Shown in pieces: positions 48,577 to 55,748 of a stretch of DNA of 64,000 bases. Origin of the DNA: Neobacillus sp. PS3-12 (GTDB taxonomy: Bacteria; Bacillota; Bacilli; Bacillales; Cytobacillaceae); assembly GCF_030915385.1 (NCBI RefSeq), contig NZ_CP133268.1, forward strand, positions 1,240,001-1,304,000, read 5' to 3'. A program made the position numbers and the translations under genes. The notes below the pieces were generated by a model. That model saw nothing but the letters and a program-made list of their open reading frames with translations, was not told the DNA's origin and did no database searches. Within the stretch, counting starts at the first letter, position 1; every line of letters starts with the position of its first letter.

Positions 48577-48582
48577 TATAAT
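48577..48582 (+). promoter_or_regulatory. putative -10 box of the Excalibur lipoprotein gene
   Basis: TATAAT lies about 44 bases upstream of the ATG at 48626. No convincing -35 hexamer at the right distance. It places transcription near 48590, which makes the upstream in-frame ATG at 48560 unusable. Confidence 0.35.
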
Positions 48583-48625
48583 AGCATTGGTATTTCTACA
48601 GATATTTACAAAAAGGGGACAATTT

Positions 48626-49129
48626 ATGAAAAAACTAACCTACGTATTTATGGCATTTTTATTAGTTTTCCTTGCAGCTTGTTCATCAAATGAAACAACT
48701 AGCAAAGAGGGAAATGCTGAACCAAAGAAAGAAGAGAAAAAAAAGGAACAGGGTGTAGCTGAGGCTAAAGCAAAGGCAGAAGCTGAAGCCAAAGCGAAAG
48801 AAGAAGCTGATGCTAAAGCACAAGCAGAGGCTGATGCTAAAGCAAAGGCAGAAGCTGATGCTAAAGCACAAGCAGAGGCTGATGCTAAAGCAAAGGCAGA
48901 GGCTGATGCTAAAGCACAAGCAGAGGCTGATGCTAAAGCAAAGGCAGAGGCTGATGCTAAAGCACAAGCGGAGACTTCAGCAAGTTCGACTACTTCTAGT
49001 GGAGGGTCAGAGTTCTTTGCCAACTGTACTGATTTAAGAAAGAAATATCCTAATGGTGTACCTTCCACTCATCCTGCATACCAGGCTAAAATGGACCGAG
49101 ATCATGATAATTATGCATGTGAGAATTAA
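48626..49129 (+). CDS. Excalibur-domain lipoprotein with Ala-rich repeats
   Basis: A 167-residue lipoprotein. The signal peptide MKKLTYVFMAFLLVFLAAC ends in a lipobox with Cys19, so the protein is anchored outside the membrane. A central low-complexity region (about residues 50-115) consists of an 8-residue unit AEADAKAK or AEADAKAQ repeated in alternation. The C-terminal Excalibur domain (NCTDLRKKYPNGV, then DRDHDNYACEN) has the DxDxDxxxCE calcium-binding motif. AAGGGG precedes the ATG. A terminator-like hairpin separates it from the next gene, a nuclease lipoprotein. Probably binds calcium at the cell surface. Confidence 0.85.
   Translation: MKKLTYVFMAFLLVFLAACSSNETTSKEGNAEPKKEEKKKEQGVAEAKAKAEAEAKAKEEADAKAQAEADAKAKAEADAKAQAEADAKAKAEADAKAQAEADAKAKAEADAKAQAETSASSTTSSGGSEFFANCTDLRKKYPNGVPSTHPAYQAKMDRDHDNYACEN
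48779..48970 (+). repeat. 24/48-bp tandem repeat within the lipoprotein gene
   Basis: GCTGATGCTAAAGCA-type units of 24 bases recur, alternating between AAGGCAGA(A/G) and CAAGCAGAG endings so the exact unit is 48 bases. The repeat encodes the Ala-Glu-Ala-Asp-Ala-Lys-Ala-(Lys/Gln) unit. It will be prone to copy-number change by slippage. It is coding sequence rather than a CRISPR. Confidence 0.85.
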
Positions 49130-49162
49130 TAGACTTATGAGGTAATTTACTTGTTTTAATAT

Positions 49163-49188
49163 GCCCCTCTCAAATAAATGAGAAGGGC
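49163..49188 (+). terminator. terminator between the two lipoprotein genes
   Basis: GCCCCTCTCA pairs with TGAGAAGGGC (one mismatch) across a six-base loop, then a T-rich tail, between the Excalibur lipoprotein and nuclease genes. Confidence 0.7.
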
Positions 49189-49218
49189 TTATTAATTCAA
49201 TTATAAAAGAGGTGCAAT

Positions 49219-50226
49219 ATGAAACAAAAATGGTATCAAAAACCATGGGGAATTATTTTATTACTCCTTTCCTTACTTATTTTATTTACTGGTTGTTCAC
49301 AACAAAATAATACGGAAATCAAAAAAAATAAAACTCCGGAAGTAAGCAAAAAGACAACAGCTGCGGATGAAAGCAAAAAAAATACACCTGACGATAAAGC
49401 TGCAAAAACGACTAGTGAAAGCGCAGTTAGTCCAAGCGTTCCTGCCACTAGTACACCAACGATAACAAGTGTTAATGGTGACTTTGACTACAGTAAATAT
49501 ACACTAATTGTAGTAGATGGCGGAGATATGTCAGGTTATAGAAAGCCGAATGTCAGAGTTGATGTCGGGTTTGGCGACAGGGAATATTGGGCTTTTACAA
49601 ATGAATATGGACAGCTAATTCGTGTTGAGGCAAAAAATATAATCATACAAAATCCGAATACTGATCATGTTTTGCCATCAGGTAGATATTACTCTAATGA
49701 AGCAAATGTTCCTGGTACAGAGAGTCCAAACTTGGATAAAGGGCATGTGATTGCTGACTCACTTGGAGGAGTATCAAACGCATATAACATTACACCTCAG
49801 GACAGCATTCTCAATAGGCACGGCGATCAAGCTTATATGGAAAAAGTGATTCGAGATGCAGGAGGTTGTACCGATTTCGTAGCAGTTATTTCATATCCAA
49901 GTACTCAGACGCAAATTCCTAACCATTATAAATTCACATACAAAATTCAGGGCAGATCCATTACAGATGAATTTGACAATGTAAACCCAGATGAAGTGAA
50001 CAAAAATTTAGGGAAAACGACAGGTACGAGTAGTACGCCACCAACGCCACCGGCAAACGCAACGGTAAGTAGCAATGAAGATCTTAGTAAGGTGGATACC
50101 AATCATAATGGAAAGGTTACGATCGCTGAAGCCAAAGCTGCTGGCTTTAAAATGCCAATTACGAGAGATTCATGGCTCTATAAATTTATGGACGACCGAG
50201 ATGGTGATGGAGTAGTAGGTGAATAG
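49219..50226 (+). CDS. lipoprotein DNA/RNA non-specific endonuclease
   Basis: A 335-residue secreted lipoprotein: signal peptide ending at FTGCS (Cys26), a Lys/Thr/Ser-rich linker (27-80), then a DNA/RNA non-specific nuclease (NucA-like, Endonuclease_NS_2) domain. The catalytic motif is in DKGHVIADSLGG (DxGHxxA form) with the metal-site Asn in a following NAYNITPQDS segment. The C-terminus (about 285-335) has NEDLSKVDTNHNGKVTIAEA and DDRDGDGVV, EF-hand-like and Excalibur-like calcium sites. GAGGTGC precedes the ATG. It may act on DNA at the cell surface together with the preceding lipoprotein. Confidence 0.85.
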   Translation: MKQKWYQKPWGIILLLLSLLILFTGCSQQNNTEIKKNKTPEVSKKTTAADESKKNTPDDKAAKTTSESAVSPSVPATSTPTITSVNGDFDYSKYTLIVVDGGDMSGYRKPNVRVDVGFGDREYWAFTNEYGQLIRVEAKNIIIQNPNTDHVLPSGRYYSNEANVPGTESPNLDKGHVIADSLGGVSNAYNITPQDSILNRHGDQAYMEKVIRDAGGCTDFVAVISYPSTQTQIPNHYKFTYKIQGRSITDEFDNVNPDEVNKNLGKTTGTSSTPPTPPANATVSSNEDLSKVDTNHNGKVTIAEAKAAGFKMPITRDSWLYKFMDDRDGDGVVGE

Positions 50227-50350
50227 ACAAATCGGATATTTATACACATGTAACAAGATGGGATGGCTGCGGTGATCCCATTTTCTTATTGTGCTAAAGA
50301 AGCAGGTTGGTGGAACAAGTAACCAAACACTTTGGTTCTATATTGTATTT

Positions 50351-50376
50351 ATTAAAAGTTTTCTATAACTTTTAAT
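50351..50376. promoter_or_regulatory. 10-bp inverted repeat upstream of the retron
   Basis: ATTAAAAGTT and its exact complement at 50367-50376 with a six-base loop, immediately upstream of the retron -10 box and overlapping its -35 region. Could be an operator for retron RNA transcription or the tail of an upstream terminator. Confidence 0.5.
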
Positions 50377-50387
50377 ATGAAATATTG

Positions 50388-50393
50388 TATAAT
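50388..50393 (+). promoter_or_regulatory. -10 box of the retron RNA
   Basis: TATAAT at 50388-50393 would start transcription at about 50400, the first base of the a1 repeat. The -35 region is poor. Confidence 0.5.
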
Positions 50394-50400
50394 GTTATTT

Positions 50401-50541
50401 ACGTGTGGCTAGATTTTTTCGCTTGTGTTTCGCAAGTGTTGACAAAAATGGTGGGAACATTAGCTTCTCCTATCCTAACTTAACATGATCGTATATTTAT
50501 CGATTTGGTCGATTTTATCCGCATAATGAGTAGCCACACGT
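50401..50541 (+). ncRNA. retron msr-msd RNA
   Basis: The region directly upstream of the reverse transcriptase is bounded by a perfect 11-bp inverted repeat, ACGTGTGGCTA (50401-50411) and TAGCCACACGT (50531-50541), the a1/a2 pair typical of retron RNA. After a1 comes TAGATTTTTTCG, with a candidate branching G, then a stem-loop (CGCTTG-loop-CAAGTG, about 50420-50438) for msr. The later part contains an ATCGA-TTTGG-TCGAT hairpin and is the likely msd template. Total about 141 nt. It ends 21 bases before the RT start codon. The exact branch point and msDNA ends are inferred. Confidence 0.8.
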
Positions 50542-50562
50542 TTAACTATAAGGGAGTTTCAT

Positions 50563-52308
50563 ATGATGGAATTTGATGGAATAAAAACACGAAATGAACT
50601 TGCGGATTTTTTGAATGTTTCTAGGAAACAACTTAGTTACGTATTGTATGTAAAAGGCATAAATAATTTATACACTTCATTTGAAATACCTAAGAAAAAC
50701 GGTGGTGTTCGCAAGATTAATGCACCGCTAGAAGAACTTAAAGACATCCAAAGAAAACTTGCAGAAGCTTTACATAGCCACATGAAAAAGAAATCCAAGA
50801 AAAAAAATAATATCTCTCATGCATTTGAAATAGACAAGAGCATTATAACAAACGCAGAAGTTCACCGAAATAAAAGGCTAGTTTTAAATATCGATTTAAA
50901 GGATTTTTTTGGAAGTATCCATTTTGGCCGTGTCAGAGGTTTTTTTAATAAGAATAATAAATTCTTACTACCTATTGAAGTAGCCACAGTTATAGCACAA
51001 ATATCTTGTTTTGAAGGAAAACTACCACAAGGTGCCCCGAGTTCCCCAATCATCTCAAACTTAATTTGTGAGATACTTGACTACAGATTATCGAAAATCT
51101 CAAAAAAATATAAGTTGGACTATACACGTTATGCCGATGACTTAACATTTTCAACTAATGATAAAAATTTCCTAGGTTTACAAAATGAGTTTTATATAGA
51201 AATATCTAAAGAGTTAATACGAGCTGGATTTTCGATTAATGAAGATAAGAAAAGGTTACAACTTAAGGATTCCAGACAGGTGGTAACTGGAATTGTTGTT
51301 AATAAGAAATTAAATGTAAATAGAGATTATTACAAAGAAACTAGAGCAATGGCTCATCATCTCTACAAACAAGGAAAGTTCGTGATAAATGGTGAAGTAG
51401 CCAGCCTCAATCAATTAGAGGGCAGATTCGCCTTTATAAATCAATTAACTAGGTACAATAACAAGAAAAATGGTATTAAACCTAAAAGTTTTAGAAATTT
51501 ACTTTCGAGAGAACTACAATATCAAAAGTTTTTATTTTATAAATACTTTTTTGCAAATTCTAAGCCGCTGATTGTTACGGAAGGTAAAACTGATATAGTT
51601 TATTTAAAATCAGCTTTGAAAAATCTCCACAGTGAATATCCAAATTTAATTACTAAAAATAGTGATGGTTCATTTGAGTTTAAAGTATCCTTTCTAAAGA
51701 AAACAAAGAGACTAAAATACTTTCTGGGGATTTATCAAGATGGGGGAAGTGCACTAAACAATATATATGATTTCTTTACTGCTAAGAAAAATACGCCTAA
51801 TTTTTTAATTTATTTTAAGCAAATTAGCAACACTTTACCAAAAAACCCCGTAATTTTAATCTTCGATAATGAGGGGAAGAATAAACCTTTGGGTTTATTT
51901 CTTAATCATGCAGGCCTTGATGCTAAAAAAAGAGAAATTCTAGATAGTAGATACATGGTTGATCTTATAGATAATTTATACCTTTTAACAGTACCTCTAA
52001 TTGATGGGAAGTCAGAATGTGATATAGAAGACTTATTTGAGGACATTACACTTTCATATGAAATTAGTGGTAGGAAATTCACAAAAGAGGATAAATATGA
52101 TACATCTAAATACTATGGCAAAGATATGTTCTCTAAGTATATTTTAAATAACTATGCAGATATTAACTTTAATGAGTTTAGATCTGTTTTAGATAACATA
52201 AACAATATAATTGGCATATACACGAATGGGATTGTAGATACAGGGCAGGATCTAGAAGCGAAAAATATAGATAAGAGTAGTGCGGACAAAGTGCTTATAG
52301 AAATTTAG
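50563..52308 (+). CDS. retron reverse transcriptase with C-terminal Toprim-like domain
   Basis: A 581-residue fusion. Residues 1-310 are a retron-type reverse transcriptase: YTRYADDLTFST with the YADD active site at 190-193, PQGAPSSPIISN, and the VTG motif (241-243) typical of retrons. Residues about 335-580 form a Toprim-like domain: Glu340 in IVTEGKTDIVYL and Asp435-Asn-Glu437 in LIFDNEG. The retron RNA lies directly upstream. RT-Toprim fusions of this type (Ec67-like, type I-C in the published scheme as I recall) are anti-phage defence systems. AAGGGAG precedes the ATG. Followed by a terminator. Confidence 0.9.
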   Translation: MMEFDGIKTRNELADFLNVSRKQLSYVLYVKGINNLYTSFEIPKKNGGVRKINAPLEELKDIQRKLAEALHSHMKKKSKKKNNISHAFEIDKSIITNAEVHRNKRLVLNIDLKDFFGSIHFGRVRGFFNKNNKFLLPIEVATVIAQISCFEGKLPQGAPSSPIISNLICEILDYRLSKISKKYKLDYTRYADDLTFSTNDKNFLGLQNEFYIEISKELIRAGFSINEDKKRLQLKDSRQVVTGIVVNKKLNVNRDYYKETRAMAHHLYKQGKFVINGEVASLNQLEGRFAFINQLTRYNNKKNGIKPKSFRNLLSRELQYQKFLFYKYFFANSKPLIVTEGKTDIVYLKSALKNLHSEYPNLITKNSDGSFEFKVSFLKKTKRLKYFLGIYQDGGSALNNIYDFFTAKKNTPNFLIYFKQISNTLPKNPVILIFDNEGKNKPLGLFLNHAGLDAKKREILDSRYMVDLIDNLYLLTVPLIDGKSECDIEDLFEDITLSYEISGRKFTKEDKYDTSKYYGKDMFSKYILNNYADINFNEFRSVLDNINNIIGIYTNGIVDTGQDLEAKNIDKSSADKVLIEI

Positions 52309-52404
52309 GATATTAACAATGTAGTGGCACTATATTTGTAGTTAGGTTAATCACTACTTAAAACGTAATTCCGATTTGTGTAAAATCGACTTTAAGAAGC
52401 ATTC

Positions 52405-52435
52405 AAAGGGGCTTCACTTTCGTGAGGTCCTTTTT
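52405..52435 (+). terminator. retron terminator
   Basis: AAAGGGGCTTCAC and GTGAGGTCCTTT form a stem with TTTC loop and a T run, 97 bases after the RT stop. Confidence 0.8.
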
Positions 52436-52909
52436 ATCTTATATCGCTAACGGGGCAGCATTCCTGTAATAACTGAAAGTATATTAGAGATTGTAAAATA
52501 ATCTAGTTAAACTATAGGGTGCAATAGTTTAATAAGGCGTGTTCAAAATATCGATTTACAATATTTGGAGGTTACGTTTTTTTTGGATAAAAAATTCCCC
52601 GACACGATATTTAAATCTGCAAGGGGGGCCTATGGGACCCACATACCCCCAGCCACCCCTCCTCTAACATGAGTTGAGATTCCGGCAAATTAAGCGCAAA
52701 TTGCTCCCAGTTTGGCTCTTACTAAGTAAAACATCTCATTTTCCTTTTTTTGTGTCGTTTTTTCGAAACTCTCTCATTTTATTGAAATTGTTCATTGTTA
52801 AAAAAACGATCCCCCCATCAATTTTTTTAGAAGTGTCCCTAAAAGATTTGATCGTTAACATAAGCAAAAAAATAGCAAATCCGATTAAGGTAGTAAAGTT
52901 GTTAAATTG
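52436..52909. other. non-coding gap with GC-rich patch
   Basis: No supported gene. A patch near 52621-52672 (GGGGGGCCTATGGGACCCAC-like) is unusually GC-rich for this AT-rich region and stands out in composition. The long open frame at 52674-52970 lacks a ribosome site and overlaps a better gene. Origin of the patch is unknown; phage-derived sequence is possible. Confidence 0.3.
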
Positions 52910-53329
52910 CTACCCTATGAGAAAGTTCACCAAAAAGCTTTCCCTTTCAAAAGCATTGAGATACCAATAGACGAAAGGAACAATGCCAAAAGAAAGCGCA
53001 CTGGCTAAGCGATATTTCCTAACTCCTTTTTCAAGTGTAAGGATATGGTTTTGGTTTACTCCATTTCGATACCCCTTTCTTTTCTGCTTTTCCATTACGT
53101 CTTGACCATAATCAATGCCAAATTCCCAAAAGTCAGCAATTGCATACAAAATAGACGAAACCGTAATCGTTAAGGAAATATAAGGAGGAATTTTTAGTCC
53201 TAATAAAGCAAAGATGGCACTAACAGTGACAAAAATAAAGAAAAGAAGGAGGACCGTAGTCTTTAAATATATGTTTGCAAATAGTGTCACTGGGGGTAAT
53301 TTTCTTTTACTTAAATCTCTCTGTACCAT
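52910..53329 (-). CDS. membrane protein, unknown
   Basis: A 139-residue integral membrane protein with three hydrophobic helices: about 22-45 (TTVLLLFFIFVTVSAIFALL), 50-70 (ISLTITVSSILYAIADF) and a third near the C-terminus (ALSFGIVPFVYWYL). A basic loop KQKRKGYRNGVNQNHILTLE lies between the second and third helices. AAGGAG is nine bases before ATG at 53329; the upstream ATG at 53350 is weaker. Not recognised; single gene. Confidence 0.6.
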   Translation of the reverse strand: MVQRDLSKRKLPPVTLFANIYLKTTVLLLFFIFVTVSAIFALLGLKIPPYISLTITVSSILYAIADFWEFGIDYGQDVMEKQKRKGYRNGVNQNHILTLEKGVRKYRLASALSFGIVPFVYWYLNAFERESFLVNFLIG

Positions 53330-53802
53330 GATAGAATTCTCCTTATACAATAATTTTTCAACACTTAATTAAATTCGGAGTGAACCTATCAACTCCTTTT
53401 ATAACAGTTGACAAAATAGTGAACAAGGCCCTAGATGGTGGACCTCTACCTGATAATAATTAATTTTCCGTTTTAAGAGAATTGTTTTAGAAATGTCATT
53501 TTCTTGTACCTTTGCCAGTTCTATTCCTTCTTTGGTGCATCATTTAATTAAATCTCTTCCAATTTTTCAATAACTCCAATGTGATGAATATTAATTCAGA
53601 AGGTTAAAGGAACTCAAAAAGCCTCAACTATTATGTTGAGACTATACAAACAATACTCAATTTTAAAAATCTATTTATTAATTTTCTTCATTATCCTAAT
53701 CCCATAAATCACCATCAGTGATTGTACAAACTTAATGTAGTTTTCTGGTGTATTACCGAAAGTTAGCCAGCATCATTCGACGCTAAATTTATCCATCTTT
53801 TT
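53330..53802. other. non-coding gap, resolvase downstream region
   Basis: No gene is supported in 473 bases. A hairpin near 53619-53639 (CCTCAAC and GTTGAG) and an AATCAC-GTGATT repeat near 53707 are visible. Degenerate mobile DNA probably. Confidence 0.25.
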
Positions 53803-54363
53803 TTATTTAATCCCTCTATCCTTTCTTTTTGCCCTTATCAACGTACTTTTGCTTATGCCTGTCATTTCATCAACCTGTTTGTATGAATTGGTTTCTAGCA
53901 GCTTCAAGGCGTGTGCAATCTGCTTTTTCGTGTACTTGTTGGGCCTGCCCTCTCTGAAGTCATCACGCTGCTTTGCGATTGCCTTTCCTTCCTGTGTCCG
54001 TTCTACGATCATATCCCTTTCAAACTCTGCGAACGCTAACATGACATTCAATATAAGCCGCCCTGTTGGTGTGTCCTCCACTAAACCCATATTAAGTACA
54101 TGAACCTTGATTCCACGTTCAAACAGTCCCTTAATGGTGTTTATGCCGTCTGCAGTTGTCCTGGCGAATCGGTCCAGCTTGGTAACAACTAAAGTATCAC
54201 CCTCCTGTAATTGTTGTAGCAGCTTAGAGAACTGCGGTCGATCTGTTTTCGTTCCAGTGAATTTGTCCGAATAAATTTTGTCGCAGCCTTCTTTCATCAA
54301 CGCCTGGAGTTGTGATTCCAATTCTTGATGTAAAGTTGATACCCGAGCATATCCATATTTCAT
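53803..54363 (-). CDS. serine recombinase (resolvase family)
   Basis: Small serine recombinase, 186 residues, of the resolvase/invertase family. The catalytic Ser is in [12 protein letters not shown] (about residue 9), with the Arg-rich active region in [12 protein letters not shown], and [16 protein letters not shown]. The C-terminus has a helix-turn-helix ([19 protein letters not shown] and [15 protein letters not shown]). The ATG has AAAGGGGTG upstream. It faces a res-like inverted repeat about 100 bases upstream and is most like resolvases of plasmids or Tn3-like elements. No transposase is in the window. Confidence 0.9.
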   Translation of the reverse strand: MKYGYARVSTLHQELESQLQALMKEGCDKIYSDKFTGTKTDRPQFSKLLQQLQEGDTLVVTKLDRFARTTADGINTIKGLFERGIKVHVLNMGLVEDTPTGRLILNVMLAFAEFERDMIVERTQEGKAIAKQRDDFREGRPNKYTKKQIAHALKLLETNSYKQVDEMTGISKSTLIRAKRKDRGIK

Positions 54364-54393
54364 AGCTTTTCACCCCTTTACTTTTGACCATGA

Positions 54394-54468
54394 GTTATGA
54401 CACCTTTCACTACCTTTATTTTATTCCTTTCACTTTTCGGTGTCAAATCTTAAAAGTTATGACACCTT
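54394..54468. promoter_or_regulatory. res-like site upstream of the resolvase
   Basis: GTTATGACACCTT occurs as direct repeats at 54394-54406 and 54456-54468. The second copy also pairs with GGTGTCA (54439-54445), giving a 28-bp inverted arrangement (7-bp arms, 14-bp centre), the size of a resolvase dimer site. It overlaps the likely resolvase promoter, so it may serve both recombination and autoregulation. Confidence 0.6.
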
Positions 54469-54549
54469 CAACTTTGTCCGTTTAGAGTGAACATGGAAAA
54501 AGCAGCTTGTTCTGCCGCCGACAGAATTGTAACCTATTTATCTATTTTT

Positions 54550-54565
54550 TAGACGTAAGTGTCTA
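54550..54565. promoter_or_regulatory. imperfect palindrome TAGAC..GTCTA upstream of the RHH gene
   Basis: TAGACGTAAGTGTCTA lies about 100 bases before the ribbon-helix-helix gene and holds the reverse of the TAGACACT motif found in three further positions downstream of the gene. Candidate operator of the adjacent RHH protein. Confidence 0.45.
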
Positions 54566-54664
54566 TTGTGTGATAATTGTATTTTTTAACAAAAATATAT
54601 TGTCATATTAATTGCTTTTTTTCCTATACGACTAACATAATACAGGTGAGAGGAGAGGTGTAGT

Positions 54665-55057
54665 ATGGGTTACTTGGAGAAATTTGCTGAAGAGCCAAAA
54701 GAGCAAGAGCAAACAACAACCATTACGATCCGTTTGCCGATTAGCTTAGATACAAAATTTAAAGCGTATTGCGATAGTTTAAATCTATCTGTCAGCAAAG
54801 CTATGCGGTTAATGATAGAACAGGAACTAAAAGATAAAGAGGTTACACCGACGGAAGAGCAGGTCCAGAAATATAATAAAAGCCGATTTGTACTGACGAA
54901 ATGGAAACGTGACGGGATGATTCCTTGCCCTATCTGCAACGAGTTTAAATCTGCTAGTAATTTTAACCGTCACTGTAAAGATGCACACGATATGATAAGC
55001 GAAGAAATCTTTTCTAATCCAATTTTTGTAGAAATTGCAGAAAGGATGCTCACTTGA
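54665..55057 (+). CDS. ribbon-helix-helix protein with C-terminal zinc finger
   Basis: A 130-residue protein. Residues 15-55 read TITIRLPISLDTKFKAYCDS and LSVSKAMRLMIEQEL, a ribbon-helix-helix (CopG/MetJ-like) DNA-binding fold. Residues about 85-110 hold a C2H2-like zinc finger: CPICNEFKSASNFNRHCKDA followed by H. GAGAGGTG precedes the ATG. RHH proteins are common plasmid and phage regulators; a fused zinc finger is unusual. It lies between the resolvase and a repeat-containing non-coding region. Confidence 0.75.
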   Translation: MGYLEKFAEEPKEQEQTTTITIRLPISLDTKFKAYCDSLNLSVSKAMRLMIEQELKDKEVTPTEEQVQKYNKSRFVLTKWKRDGMIPCPICNEFKSASNFNRHCKDAHDMISEEIFSNPIFVEIAERMLT

Positions 55058-55199
55058 GTGACATTTTCATAGATATAGCCTTATATATTCCAATGCTTTT
55101 TACAGCCATACTTTTCTAGTTTATCCACTGTAGGGAATAATTCTGGTTTAATGTACTTACTCTTGCCTATCCAACGAGTTCACCCAATGTAATCACACC

Positions 55200-55326
55200 T
55201 GTCTAAAAGACATATAACTTCTTGTACATTAATTACATACTAATTTTTAGACACTTAAAACAAATAAAATAGATGAAAAAATAAACATTTACTATACTGA
55301 ACAAAACTTACAACTTTTAGACACTC
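55200..55326. repeat. TTTTAGACA motif repeats downstream of the RHH gene
   Basis: TTTTAGACA occurs at 55245-55253 and 55315-55323 on the plus strand and at 55200-55208 on the minus strand; a further copy lies in the palindrome upstream of the RHH gene. The spacing of the two plus copies is 70 bases, near seven helical turns. Together they look like operator sites or iterons for a mobile-element DNA-binding protein. The rest of 55058-55748 has a decayed resolvase on the minus strand and an extended -10 promoter. Confidence 0.45.
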
Positions 55327-55350
55327 AAAAAGAACATTTTTTGAGCAGAA

Positions 55351-55640
55351 TCATTGGGATAGGTCCTCTCCTTTCAAGCCCCTAAACTTAAAACATTTGG
55401 ATACCGTTTTACGATGCAGTGATTTCGCTTTTCCTACTGGGGTCGTAGTGTCGATATCACCACGAATAGATACTAAAGCCATTCCGCAATGCTATAATCA
55501 CATCTTTTATCCCACCAATTTTCTCTTGATAAATCTTTTCACTCCGATTTGATTAAGTGCCTCAATCTGAAAGTCTATGGATTGGTCATTGGTGCAAAAT
55601 CGTGCATATCCATTTTCATTTTGTTTCAATTTCTTTTCCT
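55351..55640 (-). pseudogene. decayed serine resolvase
   Basis: On the minus strand one frame reads NENGYARFCTNDQSIDFQIE and then ALNQIGVKRFIKR before a stop; the equivalent in intact resolvases is GYARVSTNDQ followed by the same helix. A second frame reads LVSIRGDIDTTTPVGKA, the middle part of a resolvase. The catalytic YARVST is changed to YARFCT, so the Ser is lost, and the C-terminus is missing. It indicates a past resolvase-bearing element in addition to the intact one. Confidence 0.6.
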
Positions 55641-55699
55641 CATTAGTTGCACGTTTTTATGTCTAATTTTGTCGATTACGCCTTTTTAATGATAATTGT

Positions 55700-55708
55700 T
55701 GGTATAAT
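55700..55708 (+). promoter_or_regulatory. extended -10 promoter of the nucleoid-associated-like operon
   Basis: TGGTATAAT fits an extended -10 element. It lies about 40 bases upstream of the TTG start of the following gene. No -35 hexamer at usual distance. Confidence 0.55.
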
Positions 55709-55748
55709 TATACTAATAGTCTAATAGTCATGAAAGGGGATAGTTGAA

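Noticed and set aside
48779..48970. Short regular repeats considered as a CRISPR array
   Set aside because: Repeats are contiguous without spacers and encode a protein repeat in frame.
48640..49068. Long open frame antisense to the lipoprotein gene
   Set aside because: Its Ala/Ser-rich composition is the mirror image of the GCT-rich repeat on the other strand; no ribosome site, and the plus-strand gene has a signal peptide, lipobox and known domain.
52674..52970. Plus-strand open frame of 98 codons
   Set aside because: No ribosome site, basic low-complexity product, and it overlaps the 3' end of a better-supported minus-strand membrane gene.
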